Positions 43,801 through 55,865 of a stretch of 64,000 nt of DNA are shown here, one piece after another (position 1 is the stretch's first letter; every line of letters begins with the position of its first letter). A model generated the notes under the pieces. It saw only the letters and a list, made by a program, of their open reading frames with translations. It did no database searches and was not told the origin of the DNA. A program made the position numbers and the translations under genes. This stretch comes from Strigamia acuminata (Eukaryota > Arthropoda > Chilopoda > Geophilomorpha > Linotaeniidae): the NCBI GenBank assembly GCA_949358305.1, contig OX442322.1, forward strand, positions 8,556,001 through 8,620,000, read 5' to 3'.

Positions 43801-45536
43801 GAAGTAGATAGAATAGAAAACCTTGACCTCTTAAACCTTCATAACAGTCAAACTAGACAATGGGAGTTTCAAGCCATTTAGATGAATAAATCGCTTTTCC
43901 CCTCGGGATTAGACGAAAATGGAAAGCTCTCCTATTTGATGTAGTTGTTTAGAGTTAAAACGAATGCGGGATATATCGGGACCTGTTCATGTCAGCTTAG
44001 CTAATGTTACAAGGACAGTGCTTTCATGCACACAATCAGATATAAAGTCCCTCTACACCCCTTCTCTCTTTATGATTCTAATGGTTTTTCGTTTGAATGT
44101 TCGATTTTTCGACATGCAAGATGGCAAACACCAATGGGTTGCTCGAATCTCTTAGAGATCTCCAGCCGGAGTTAGCAGGAGTAGGGAACCAAATAGCAAT
44201 AGAGCTTCCTTCCTTTTTTGAGTCGGGAGGGAATTATATAAAATAAAAATTGGGATTGGAAACGACAGGATGTGTCCGGGAAAGTCCTGCCGGCCACCGG
44301 CGGAGTGCACGCCGTCGGTCGCCGAAGGGGAACGGTCACTAAACCTTTTTGATTAATTTCCTGTTTTCCTAATCCTAAGATTTTATATTGTGGAAAAAAT
44401 AACAGATGGAAGAGTCTTCATGGCCTCCCTCACTCTTACCTCAAACATTTAACACGGGAAATAAAATACAGGGTGCTTAGAATAAGCCCAAGTTATGGTG
44501 GATTCAGTTAAATATCGAATGTCCTTGACTGGATAACAACAGGAAACTAACCCCTCCATTGGAAAATAACCGCATGTGGTGTAATTGGTCTTGACAGGGT
44601 TTTCTTTTAAACAAAGTTGATGGAGTTTTCCAAGGCAGAATTAAGATAGGAGAATGTTAGAGATTTACAGAGCTGATAGTAAAGGTTGTTGCCTAAGACA
44701 AGTGAAGTGGATTAGCAAAAAAGAGAAGTCCGCCGTTTCTGAGTCTACGGGTTCGGCAATCTTGACTTCCTCTTTTAAGAATTTAAGAGAATTTTTTAAG
44801 ACATTCGAGAGTTAACAGAAGACGATTCCGGTTTGTAAAAGGGATTTTAAGTGGTCCGGAAGTCGTTGTCTCCGAATAAGAAAAAAAATAGTCAAAGAAC
44901 ATCGGCACGTGAAGTGAATGTTGAGCCGTGTCGAGAGTCATGAGTCGCAAGAACACGACGTTCATTGAATTGAGTTAGAGTCTGGAATTTGAAAAAGAGG
45001 TGATCAGATTTTCTCAAGAGAAGCGGGATCTATTTAAATTAATGCAATGTAACTTCGCTTGATACGGGACGTTAGGAAGCTACCGGTTGAGATTAGCAAA
45101 AGGCGTAGACAATCGAGATTAGGGAAGTTAGGTGGTTTCTCCTTCTCCACGAGAGCATCATTTTTTAAAAAGGTTCCTTCTCTGGAAGAAGATAGAGAAT
45201 TTCCGAATCTCATTGGCGTCCTTCGATTAAAAGCTGTGAATCGAAAATAGTTTTGTTTGCATAAATAATAGAGAGTGTCTGTATTTCCTATTCCCCTCCC
45301 TCTTAGGTCCTCACACTCGGTCTCTTGGAAGGAAGAGATAAGTCCGAGATGGGAGCCTGAGAGAGGGGATGGGTTGCGGGGTACAGATAAGAGAGACGGT
45401 TGTTCATACTAAGCGTCTCCACAACGTCACTTGTGGTAATTAGCGAGGTTAGATGGGTTGTCCTAGTAACAAAGAGATGTGAATTTATTAGGTTTAATTT
45501 TCCCCTGCTATCCTCTTTCTTTTTTGGTGGGAGCGA
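40828..45536 (+). other. internal region of D-prime, non-coding
   Basis: It is a diverged inverse copy of the D internal region. It contains GGTTAACAGTTGGTCC-type repeats (about 42417-42610) and short frames at 41002-41196, 43964-44155 and 45059-45250 that parallel D. No gag-pol domain is present. Just before the 3' LTR it reads GGTGGGAGCGA after a pyrimidine run. Confidence 0.6.
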
Positions 45537-47015
45537 TGTTGCGAGCAGAAACGCAACAGAAATAATGTTAAGTTGAAAAAAGAGCTTCAGTTTTTTTACC
45601 TGAATCGATGGAATATTCATGTTGTTTTTTCCTTTGTCGTAAGCTATTCGGATCTTTGTTTATTGGTCGGAATATATCGCAGCAGAATCTTAAGTCGTAG
45701 AATTTTCGCCAGTAGTTTGAGATTCGGGCGTGTCGCGCCATCTTGTGTTAAGTTCGGGCATCGGACTTATCTACAAAGGAAAAGTTAAGGTTTTTAATTT
45801 CGGTTCCGGTTAGTTTGAATAGTTTTCGAGGACTTATCTGACACGGTACAGGCAGGCATTGGGTCGCTAATTAAAGGCGATAACGGCGAGGATGGGTTTC
45901 AAAGCGAAAAGCGAAGTTGTCGCAGTTTATCGAGCGGTTTGGTCTGGCGAAACTCGTAGCGCACCCGGGAAGATGTTGTTTGTACCTGTAAATTTAAATC
46001 CATTAGTTTAGAAACCACTCCAGTGATTAAATAAATAGTTTTAGTTGTAATTTACCGTGGATTAAAGTCCGATGATTCGGCGTTGGGCCGAGGCGAAGCT
46101 TCGTTGGTCACCAAGGAGCGTTGATCGGCTAGATCCGCCATTAGAAGACAGTTGGTACAACGAGCCTCGTTTTCGGTTGAGAGTTAATTTGATTCAGAAT
46201 AAGATTTGCTCGAATTAAGTTTTTACTGTATGATTTTATTACGATTTCGAATTGATTAGCTGATTATTTCTTCGTTGTTTTGTGTTTCGGATAAGATTTA
46301 ATCGTTTAGTCGGGTGTCACGTGATTTGAGACATCGTGCATCTTTTCGGTCGAGTTCGGGTTTTATAACTCGCCCGCGAATAGCATTGGGTTTGGTGCGG
46401 GAGATGGGAATTTAATTCCGTGCTATGCAATAGATTTATTAAATGCGCACAAGGAGTGTTGAGGATGCATTATTTGAATTCTTTATTCGTATTAAAACAG
46501 TGACCAAGTCCGGGATGCGAGAATTGCGATTGATTAGATTACGTCTCCGTTTACATTGATTAGGCGACGTCTCGTGGCGAAATGTAGCAGTTTTCGGGTT
46601 TTCGAGATTTCCATTCAATGTTCATTGAGGTTTTAGATTTTTAAGGGTTTGCACCTTCTTTCTATTTATTTCGCTGTATTAAATAATCATTAGTGTTTGA
46701 GTTATTTATATGCACGATTTTCGATATTAAAGATAAGTTTTTTGGTGTAATTTGAACTCTCAACGGCCGTTCTTGTTCTGTTGTACGGAGGCCGTTTTGA
46801 GACATTGGGTTTTTGATATATTGTTGTTTATTTTATTAGTAGTGTACTCGTGTTGACGTTTATTGTTATTAGAGTCCGTGGCACGAGTTTATACATTGTA
46901 AGAACAGTTATAGTTTTGATTTGAACGATTAAACATCGTTTTATTTTCGTTCGCAAATAAGAACGAGTGTTTCTTTTCGTTTGCACACAAGCGCGAGATT
47001 CGAATCTACGCCATC
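45537..47015 (+). repeat. 3' LTR of D-prime, first part
   Basis: It repeats 38692-40170 and stops at CATC, the target duplication of Gypsy element E. Confidence 0.92.
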
Positions 47016-48666
47016 TGTGACAAATTAGCAATAGATGGCGCCACTAGTACTAGCGGCAAATTCAACCTCGAACTTACTATTTTACATAGAAATGGTTCAC
47101 AAAACATATTGTTATGTTTGCTATGACTAAATATAATTTAGATCGATAATATAAAGTTATATTATCAATACTCAATAAGACAAAGCAGGTATTCTTGCTT
47201 TATCACGGGTACGCGACATGAAACCCATTTTCAGAATGTATTTCCGTTCTGTGTATCCATTTCCTGTCCCCGGTATCCAGTTCCGGTTTATGCTAAAAGA
47301 TTAGCATAATCCCAATTTGCGTCTCCATATCCACTTCCTGCGATACGAGATTGGTGGAACCTAATCCCACCGAGTATAAAACTCCCTGACAACAGGAAGT
47401 AAAGTTAGTTCTTGATTTCTGGTTATTTGGTATGTTCCGCATGTCAAATAACTGTTTCTTACTCAGGGCATGGTCCTACCGGACTATGCATAGCATGGCT
47501 CTGCTGAGCCATGCAACCCCCGTCTACTGAAGGCGAAGTTCGGACTGTTCATGTTTCCGTCAAACGGTCTTGCCGAGGAGAAAGCCTCCCGCATAAGTAT
47601 CCTCGTGGTCGGACAATAGAATCACGTGTGATACCAAAGTATTTAGTAACCGCCAGTAGCACTGTTACTGCAAGAGATTGACTCCATCACCTGATGGTGC
47701 CAAAGCAGTCTGCATGCAAAACATGCAGTTACCGCCAGTAGCACTATGTGTTTGGGAAAGTTATATCTCTTCGGTGATGGTGCCAAAGCAGTCTACTTAT
47801 GAGTAGTATCTCGGGTGATTAATTCTGTTGTGCAGAACTGCGGGCTATATCCCCCTGAATACCAGTGCCGTCTCTCACCGCACTGTTATTTAGGGCACGC
47901 GCGATACTGTTCTGCTCAGCAAGGCGAACTTTGACGGCAATTGTGTGTTGCGATGTTTAACCTTTATTATATTTTGTAGTTGATAAATACACCTTAATTG
48001 TTTAAACTTGGCAACAAGTTAACAACCGAAGTAAGTCACGAGACTTATTTCACTGTATGACGAATCAAATTCGTAACAATAAATTGAATACAATTTATTG
48101 AGTTAATTTATTAAACTCACAACATCGCGAATTAAATATAATTCGCAAGCGGAACCTTGGCGAATAAATGACTTCATTTATTCATTACCAATTTCCAACC
48201 CTAGTTGTGGCGGTGCACATGAGTCAACCGCACCTCTCGGATCGAACCAGACAGCATTACACGGACCATTACACGATACGAACCAGGAACGTGAAGGAAC
48301 CAGTTCCACGATTACGAAGCGCCGACGGAAGCCGCGAGGACACAGCCAGCTCGGCTATCTGATGACATCTATACTCGGTCGAGCGGGCGTTTTGCCGTTC
48401 CCGAACCCCGGATCACCAATAACCGTAATCATATTATTTTAGGACTGTTTTACAGCCAATTCATGTATAGTTTAACTTGTATTTAACTTGCCAAATGTCG
48501 GCATTAGAATTTGTATAACTTTTAGATTTGATTCTATTGTTTGACAACAATAAATGTAGTGTTTTGAGAAACTTGTTGTCTTTATTTTATCTCGTATTAT
48601 TCACTATTTCACGCGACTTATACCCAGTACTATCATGCGATAGGAGTTGTGGTCGACACCGTCACA
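47016..48666 (+). repeat. 5' LTR of Gypsy E
   Basis: It starts TGTGACAAATTAGC and ends ACCGTCACA. A structured stretch lies at 47465-47810, described separately. Confidence 0.94.
47465..47810 (+). other. hairpin-rich block with 82-bp tandem repeat in the E LTR
   Basis: There are two adjacent hairpins. One has arms GCATGGTCC and GGACTATGC (one mismatch); the other has perfect arms GCATGGCTC and GAGCCATGC (47493-47514). They are followed by two degenerate 82-bp units starting ACCGCCAGTAGCACT (47649, 47731), each containing GATGGTGCCAAAGCAGTCT and ending in a small palindrome. It recurs in the other LTR at 58887-59232. It could be a structured RNA leader or a regulatory array. Confidence 0.5.
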
Positions 48667-48668
48667 CG

Positions 48669-48686
48669 TGGAGGTCCCACCGAGAT
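48669..48686 (+). promoter_or_regulatory. primer-binding site of E, tRNA-Gln type
   Basis: TGGAGGTCCCACCGAGAT, two bases after the LTR, matches the complement of a eukaryotic tRNA-Gln 3' end over its whole length as I recall that family. Confidence 0.75.
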
Positions 48687-49472
48687 AGGTTGCAAAGTTT
48701 AAATTTACCGAATTTAAATAAAAGTGAAAATTGAGATAAATAAAGAGTATAACATTTCAAAACATTTTTATATGTCTCTACTTTTACGAAGTAGGGAATC
48801 CTCTTTAAGAACGTTGGAATTCATGAGAACTCTAACATTAAAGGGAAAGTTTCGTTGTGTTGAAAAAACACTTAAAATCGAAGTAAAATTAATTTTAATT
48901 TTCACGAAAAAGGCTTGGTAAAATTTCAATGTTAGTTGAATATTTTCGTAAGAAATATCCAATCAGTAACGAGATTGACCAGGCCAAAGTGCAGACGTAG
49001 TAGAAAACTACTAGAATAAAGGATTAGTTTCCATTTTATCATTGGATAAAATAACTTTCCACCAATAAAGTGTCGAGGGATTAAAGGAATTATCGATCCT
49101 CGATACCACGCGGATCCAGACTACAGATGACCATTCGTATCCAGACCAGACCTGCAGACACGTGTTCCAGTAGCCATCTTGACCACGCCGTCCCGTTCAG
49201 TTCCGATTCGAATTTTTCCACGCCATAAACCAGCGAAAGTTAAGTGTATTTCATCTATTATTTTAACAAATAGTTTAAAGCGCATTCTCACCCGACGCTA
49301 GTTTACTTGTAGTAGGATTCATTTGATTGTTTAAAGTTTGTCGATAGTTTAACACGTTTAACCAGCACGTGGAGTTTAAACTTAACCCTATCGAAGTGTA
49401 TTGTTATTTTGAAGTGTATTTTTATAAAGTGTGTTATCATTCTTTAGTAATAAAGAATTTAAAACTTTTATT
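48687..49472 (+). other. leader of Gypsy E
   Basis: It is an AT-rich non-coding leader between the primer site and gag. Short frames (48724-48921 and others) have no recognisable features. Confidence 0.6.
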
Positions 49473-51543
49473 ATGTCTGACGAAAACATTCATATGAATG
49501 AACGAGAAGTCGATGACAGAAACTTGGAAAATAGTTACGTCCGACTCGAAGACCAAACGGATTTAATTCCGGACGATTTGACAGAGTATTGTCAACTCTA
49601 TAATCTAAATCGGGCTGATTTCAAAACAATAACCGAAGCGGTTAATCATGTACGCGTACTTGAGAAAAGAAATCAGAGAATTAGACCCGATGAAGATGAA
49701 AATTCGGAGAACGAAAGTCGGCATTCGCGGACTTCACACCGAACCCCACGAAAAACGATTCCCACGAATCGTAAGCTGGACTTTCCCTCTCCTAAAAAGA
49801 GGTTGGGATATCAAGCCCGGATAGTGTCGACTCCACAGCTAAACGATAGAATGGTACGCGAACCATCATTTAGCCGATCTCGTAGTCAACAAAGTTCTGG
49901 ACAAAGAACACCCAGTTCTAATAGTCCGTTAAATCTGGCCAAACCAAGGTCTAGATTTTATCCCCCAAACTTCAGGGAATAGACAAAATATCTCCCAAAA
50001 CTCGGGACATAGACAGTATGTTACTCCAACATCTGGAAATAGACATTATGCCCCTCCGACACCGGGGAAAGGACAGTTTGTCCCCCCAACGCAGTCAAAG
50101 AGAGTGTCAAATCGAACTCCAAGGAGATCCGATCCGATCTCACCATCCCCCGTTATTCAAAATTTACCGGTGGGAAAGACTCGTTCAAATCAGACACCCC
50201 CAGAACGAGTACAAAATGAAAGTAGTGTTCCACATGGACAACATGTACCATCTGGCAATCATACACAGTATGAGAATTATGTTCCTCCAAGGAAAGAAAT
50301 CCCCCAGGACAATCAGGTCCCTAAGGGAAATCTGCCCAATTTTGAACATAATTCTGGTTCGGCATCCTCCGCTGGTAGTTCATCTCAAGCGAGATTTTCC
50401 ACTGACGACTTGGGAGCCATCCTTACCCATGTGCGAAATATTCAAACTGATTGTGCACAGCAAGTACAACAATTTATGCAGAATAATGCACAGCAAAATA
50501 ATAATACAAACAATTCGAGCAAAACCTTTTTCAAAGGTCAGGATATGCCTGTTTTCGATGGAAAACAGAAGGACGTGGCTAAATTTTTAGCTACAGCCAA
50601 AACAGTCGCTGTCGCCAAAGGTTTAACTCTGGATGAGATGGTAAAACGCGGAGTACCAACTTATTTATCTGGTATAGCCCACAAATGGCATACCGATAAC
50701 CTCGACAAATTTGTTGACTGGAAAACTTTCGAAAAGATGTTTTTGGCGGAGTTTGACATGATCCCTGTCACTCGAGCCTGAAAGCTTCGAAATTTAATCC
50801 AGGGCCCAGAAGAGCCACTTTATACATTTCTTTTGAGATTTAAACAAGCTCAAGGATCTTATTCAAAAAGAGATGAAGCCCCCACTCTTCTTGAGAATTT
50901 GAACTTAGTTAGTTACAATCAAATAATCTATAGAGGTCTTTATGAAGAATCATTTAATGACATATTTCAATTTGTCCGGCAGAATAGGGCTCTTTTCGAA
51001 GCCCAAAATGCTAGTGTGGACACTATTGCCAATAAAGAGGACGAAACTGTCCCGTCAAATACTCAAAAAGGTAAAGACGCCAGGAGTTCGCGCCCACTCA
51101 TACGATCTACTCAGACGTTGAACGCCGAACCAGAAGTTGTACCTATGGAATCTGACGAGACAGACAATCTTGAAAACGATGTTGGATTCAACAACATGGT
51201 ATGTGCCCTATCGGAGAAAGCAACTGGAAAATGTTTCCATTGCAATCAACCAGGACACTTTAAGAGGGAATGTCCTTTGTTACAAAAAAGAAAATTTGTT
51301 CAGGACAAGCCCCAAGGTACTGGTAATAATACCAATTCCAATCCCACCTCTGATCTTTTTAAACGACAGAGGCAAAATTGGGTGACCGCTGAATCTTTGG
51401 ACCAAAAACTTGAAGACTTCAAAACTACTATGCAAACTAGTATGACAAAATCCATGTCGGACTTATTCACTAAATTTTTGGATCCAAAAAATGCAACCAC
51501 TCCACCTTTGGCGATTGAAGGTCCACCGGCCCCAAAAAACTAG
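49473..51543 (+). pseudogene. gag of Gypsy E, broken by one frameshift and one stop
   Basis: The ATG at 49473 begins MSDENIHMNE. The first ~170 codons read in one frame to a stop at 49982. The frame then continues one register over, as repeats of the type SGNRQ and SGHRQY. A one-base insertion in the A-run near 49966-49969 explains this. A capsid-like region (about 50560-50960) is interrupted by TGA at 50779-50781 without a frame change. A CCHC knuckle, CFHCNQPGHFKREC, lies at 51232. The end PAPKN overlaps the start of the pol frame. With LTRs nearly identical, the two lesions are recent or are sequencing errors; a programmed shift at the first lesion is less likely. Confidence 0.85.
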
Positions 51544-51568
51544 TAGAGGGGGTTACCGAAAACCCCCT
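51534..51568 (+). promoter_or_regulatory. -1 ribosomal frameshift site between gag and pol of E
   Basis: The slippery heptamer A AAA AAC (51534-51540) is in gag phase, directly before the gag stop TAG. After 6 bases an 8-bp hairpin follows: AGGGGGTT (51547-51554), loop ACCGAA, AACCCCCT (51561-51568). The pol frame is open from 51519, so a -1 slip here gives Gag-Pol. Confidence 0.88.
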
Positions 51569-54500
51569 AAAAAACCAGAGTAGTACATTATCCTCAGAAA
51601 TAGAAAATGTTTTAAACGAAACGCTGAATAAATTAGTAATTCAAGATGAGGAAATTAAACGACCTAATCGTAAAACTAGGAAAAGGAATCCAAAGTATGC
51701 ATTTAAGGAACCTTATCCTAACACTCCTTTTTCGGTGGAAGAGACTGAAAATCCATTTACATCATTCGATGACGACCTCTTTCCTACGGATAAGGGGGAC
51801 GAATCTTGGCGAGAGTCCTTGAATGCAATAGTTGAAAGCGCTATAAATCCTCCTGTTCGAGAGGAAACCACTAGTTCTAGTGGAGGAGTATGCGAAAGTT
51901 TGGAGGCAATGATGGAAAATTTAGATATCTCCTCGAAATTATCTAGACATCATAGACTTCGTAAATATGTCAAAGAACATCAGCTCAAGAGAGCTGAAGT
52001 AGTTGAACGCATCAAACGTTTGGGAAACAGTATCGACGACCCCCGAATGAAAGTAACAATAGGTGGACTCACCTATAATGCTTTAATGGATTCAGGAGCC
52101 ACCCAATGTTTTATTGGATTACAATTACTTGACAGTACTTGTGCCTCCCCTGACTTCATTCAAGATTGCCCCCGAAATATGAAAGTTTGTGCCGTCGGCA
52201 TAACTCATATCCCGTTAGGGCAAATAACCCTTTGTGTTCAATGGGCGGATGGAGTAGAATTCACTCCAATGAATTTCATCATTTTAGACAGAAATGTGTG
52301 TGGCCTAATTTTAGGACACAATTTTATGCGTCGTACCACAATCAATTTAAATCCAGCACGAGCTGAATTTGATTGTGACAACAAACCTGGTTGGACTGCG
52401 CCTTACGTAGATAACGAACTTAATGACAGCCTAGCGAGGTTACGCACAATAAAAAACGACGGAACAATCACTCATACACCCGACAATTGGGAAGAATTGT
52501 TGGTGAAAGATTGTGATTGCTCCGACGAGGAAAAGACCAAATTACTAGAAGTAATTTCCGGAATCAAGCACGTCTTTCGGGACAAAGTTGGTTGTACGAA
52601 CCTTGCTAAACATAAGATTACGTTTAAAAAGGACGCGAAATGGAAAAAACAACCATTTCGCATGTACAATCCAGCTAAAATTGCGATTATGACCAAACTA
52701 GTTGAAGAGCTAGAAGCAGAGAATCTCATTGAGAAATCTACGGGACCTTATATAAGTCATCCCGTAATAGTTGCCAAACCAAATGGCACATATAGGTTAT
52801 GTATTGATTACCGATGGCTAAATGCGATCACCGAAATCAATGCAATCCAAATGCCCAGTATTGATTTGCTCATGCACAATACGAATCAGGCAAAATACTT
52901 CACCTCACTTGACCTTACAAAAGGATATTATCAAGTAGAGATGGAAGACGAAGATAAGCAGAAAACTGCTTTCTATACTCCAAAAGGCAACTATCAATTT
53001 GTACGTATGCCATTTGGGTTATGTAACGCGCCTTGTACATTTCAAGCTCTAATGGAACAAGTTATGGGTGACGCGTTATATAAACATGCATTAGTCTATT
53101 TAGACGATGTAATTATCTTTTCTCAGACCTGGGACCAACATCTCGGTCACATTAAAGATGTCTTAGAACGACTAGACAAAGCCAACTTGTCCGTAAATAA
53201 AGAAAAGTCTAAGTTCGGCAGAACTACGCTAAAATTTCTGGGACATTTAATCACTCCAAATGGATTGGCCCCGGATCCTGACAAAATCGCGTCAGTACAA
53301 AAATTTCCAACCCCAAAAACATCGAAAGATGTTCAAAGGTTTCACGGGTTGGCAAATTTCTTTAGGAAGTTTATTCCTAACCACGGTGAAATTGCTACTC
53401 CACTGACTAGCATAATGCATGAGAAAGCAACTTTTGTCTGGGGACAAGAGCAAATGGACGCTTTCGAAAGAATTAAAGACATCTTATGCGACGAAACTCA
53501 AGTTTTGTTAATGCCTAACATGCTCGAACCCTTTGTGATTCTAACAGACGCTTCACATTCAGGATTAGGAGCGGTGTTATGCCAAGATGTGGACTTTCTT
53601 GACAAAAACAAGGACAAATGGATTAAAACTCCAAGACCCGTAGCTTACGCTAGTCGCGTACTTCGAGGAGCCGAGCAACGTTACACTACTCCCGAACTAG
53701 AGTGTCTAGCGGTAGTATGGGCTGTAGAACGTTTCCGCCCCTACATAGAATACACGTCTTTCACCCTGGAGTCAGATGCAGAAGCCTTAAAATGGCTAAT
53801 GGGGACGCCAGAACCTTCTGGTCGTTTTGGCCGATGGGCAATTAAACTGCAATGCGGCGCCTTTAAAATTAAGTATCGTCGTGGTACTCAAAATCAAGTC
53901 GCAGACGCATTTTCAAGAGCTCCTTTGAGCATTGAAGACATTCCGAAGGATGATTATATCGAACCCACAGAAATAACTCAATTCTGGCCCGAGTGGGACG
54001 GAAATAAAGAAGTTACTCGTAGAGAAGAACCAAAACCCTGTCAGTTCTTAACAAACGTGTCAGTAAAGTTTGATTATTCCAAAAAATTAAATAATTCTTT
54101 GGAAAAGGGGGAGAAAGGTCATGTTGAACCAGAAACTTTATTTAGTGCGTTAACCGAAGTACTAAGTATAGTTCCTCCTACCAGAGCAGAAATCATCGAA
54201 GCTCAGCTCAAAGATTACGAATGCAGAAAAATAATAACTCATCTAAAGTTAGATGAAGTTGAACAAAAGAAAAATAGGAAAACTAAGCGATGGATGAAAG
54301 ACATCAAAGGCTACCAACTAGATTTCAAAGAAAATCATGATAATGAAGATGAGAATAGTAATGATTCTGAAATGTTAATCTTCTTCAAACCAACATTTGA
54401 AGAAGAATTAAATGATTCCGGCAACGGATTTAAAGCGGTGATTCCACCGTCTTTAGTACGACGAGTGTTGTTCGCATGCCACGGACATCCGTTAAGTGGA

Positions 54501-55865
54501 CACGCGGGGATGAGTAAAACGCTCAAACGAGCGAAACTCATCTATTATTGGCCTAAAATGAGCAAAGACACGTGTAATTATGTTCGTAGTTGTGTTCATT
54601 GCCAACAATACAAACCTAGTCAACACCGCAAACACAGAGCGAGTTATACTCCTCACAATATGGCACAGCCATGGGAAGTTCTTTGTTTAGACTTCATGGG
54701 TCCCAAACCCGCTGGACAATACCAACATAAATATATTTTAGTAGGAATCGATCAATGTACTAAATGGGTAGAATTAGCCCCATTAAGCAAAGCTTCAAGT
54801 GAAGCAATTATAACAAAATTAGGTGATATCGTACATAGATGGGGTTACCCCAGGAAAATTATCAGCGATAATGGAAAACAGTTCGCATCCACCATCTATG
54901 AGGGTTTCTGTAAAAGGCACAACATTAAAATGACTCATATAAGTCCTTATCATGCTCAGGCCAACCCCACAGAACGGGCAAACAGGGATATCAAAATAAT
55001 GCTTGCAATTTATTCTGATGTGCACTCTCACTGGCCACGTTTTCTGAATGAATTTGCATTTGCATCCAGGACGGCAAAATCCGAAGCAACCGGATCGACG
55101 CCATTTTTATTAAATACGGGAAGAATAGTAACACTACCTTTTGACCCGCGAATTATTCAACACGCGAATAAATTCGATAAAAATAACCCTGAGGAATTCG
55201 TGTTTAATTTACTCGGGATTTTACGAAGAGCACACCAAGAAATGCACCGTAGGATCCAACTAAATTACGAGAAACACGACAGAATTCACCGTAATAAATT
55301 TCATATTTGCAAATATGAAGTAGGTGATTTAGTCTGGAAAAATACACATATTCTTTCCAATCAAGACAAAGGCATTATTAAAGGATTTGCTGAAAAACGA
55401 GACGGACCGTGGGAAATCACGGCCGTATTAACAGGAGGTGCATACGCCTTACGAAAATTATTAGATGATTCAATTGAACCATCAATAAATACGGATGATC
55501 TCACCCCGTATATCCCTTCATACCCGATTGAGACATGGACTCTGGGTCAGAAAAAAGGAAAATTGGAAGATCATCCAAACCCTGATTGGATGTCGGCAAA
55601 TTCCGAATTTAACAAATCTAATTCACAAGAATTAGATAATCAAGATATGGAAGAACTTCCTCAAGAAAGTCTTGAACAAGAAGAAAGAATAATTCCTACC
55701 TCAAATGAAAATGGAAACGAGATTATCGATCCACGAAGTAATAACTCGAATAAACGGAAGCGAACAGCTGACCTTCCGGAAATAATCTCGAGACCGAAAA
55801 GAACTTCGAGGCCAAATCCGAAATACATTACGGATTTTGTGCAGATGATTCAAGAACGTCGTTAA
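51534..55865 (+). CDS. pol: Gypsy Pol: protease, RT, RNase H, integrase
   Basis: The frame is open from 51519 and is entered by the frameshift at 51534-51540. Numbered from codon 51735, the protease motif DSGA is at 119-122. The reverse transcriptase has YLDD at 455-458, preceded by FTSLDLTKGYYQ and FVRMPFGLCNAP. RNase H starts near D605 (TDASHSG). The integrase has a His/Cys zinc region from about 915 (CVHCQQYK). Its D986, D1045 and E1080 show the classic D,D(35)E spacing. A GPY/F-like segment (DGPWEI) is followed by a hydrophilic tail. There are no stops or frameshifts and all catalytic residues are present, so the enzymes look functional. Production from this copy would need the broken gag to be read through. 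Confidence 0.94.
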   Translation, partial: KKLVEGVTENPLKNQSSTLSSEIENVLNETLNKLVIQDEEIKRPNRKTRKRNPKYAFKEPYPNTPFSVEETENPFTSFDDDLFPTDKGDESWRESLNAIVESAINPPVREETTSSSGGVCESLEAMMENLDISSKLSRHHRLRKYVKEHQLKRAEVVERIKRLGNSIDDPRMKVTIGGLTYNALMDSGATQCFIGLQLLDSTCASPDFIQDCPRNMKVCAVGITHIPLGQITLCVQWADGVEFTPMNFIILDRNVCGLILGHNFMRRTTINLNPARAEFDCDNKPGWTAPYVDNELNDSLARLRTIKNDGTITHTPDNWEELLVKDCDCSDEEKTKLLEVISGIKHVFRDKVGCTNLAKHKITFKKDAKWKKQPFRMYNPAKIAIMTKLVEELEAENLIEKSTGPYISHPVIVAKPNGTYRLCIDYRWLNAITEINAIQMPSIDLLMHNTNQAKYFTSLDLTKGYYQVEMEDEDKQKTAFYTPKGNYQFVRMPFGLCNAPCTFQALMEQVMGDALYKHALVYLDDVIIFSQTWDQHLGHIKDVLERLDKANLSVNKEKSKFGRTTLKFLGHLITPNGLAPDPDKIASVQKFPTPKTSKDVQRFHGLANFFRKFIPNHGEIATPLTSIMHEKATFVWGQEQMDAFERIKDILCDETQVLLMPNMLEPFVILTDASHSGLGAVLCQDVDFLDKNKDKWIKTPRPVAYASRVLRGAEQRYTTPELECLAVVWAVERFRPYIEYTSFTLESDAEALKWLMGTPEPSGRFGRWAIKLQCGAFKIKYRRGTQNQVADAFSRAPLSIEDIPKDDYIEPTEITQFWPEWDGNKEVTRREEPKPCQFLTNVSVKFDYSKKLNNSLEKGEKGHVEPETLFSALTEVLSIVPPTRAEIIEAQLKDYECRKIITHLKLDEVEQKKNRKTKRWMKDIKGYQLDFKENHDNEDENSNDSEMLIFFKPTFEEELNDSGNGFKAVIPPSLVRRVLFACHGHPLSGHAGMSKTLKRAKLIYYWPKMSKDTCNYVRSCVHCQQYKPSQHRKHRASYTPHNMAQPWEVLCLDFMGPKPAGQYQHKYILVGIDQCTKWVELAPLSKASSEAIITKLGDIVHRWGYPRKIISDNGKQFASTIYEGFCKRHNIKMTHISPYHAQANPTERANRDIKIMLAIYSDVHSHWPRFLNEFAFASRTAKSEATGSTPFLLNTGRIVTLPFDPRIIQHANKFDKNNPEEFVFNLLGILRRAHQEMHRRIQLNYEKHDRIHRNKFHICKYEVGDLVWKNTHILSNQDKGIIKGFAEKRDGPWEITAVLTGGAYALRKLLDDSIEPSINTDDLTPYIPSYPIETWTLGQKKGKLEDHPNPDWMSANSEFNKSNSQELDNQDMEELPQESLEQEERIIPTSNENGNEIIDPRSNNSNKRKRTADLPEIISRPKRTSRPNPKYITDFVQMIQERR

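Noticed and set aside
47640-47810. Possible hammerhead ribozyme in the Gypsy LTR (CTGATGG near 47691)
   Set aside because: The core CTGATGA and GAAA are not both present, and the second unit reads GGTGATGG, so the catalytic core is not conserved.
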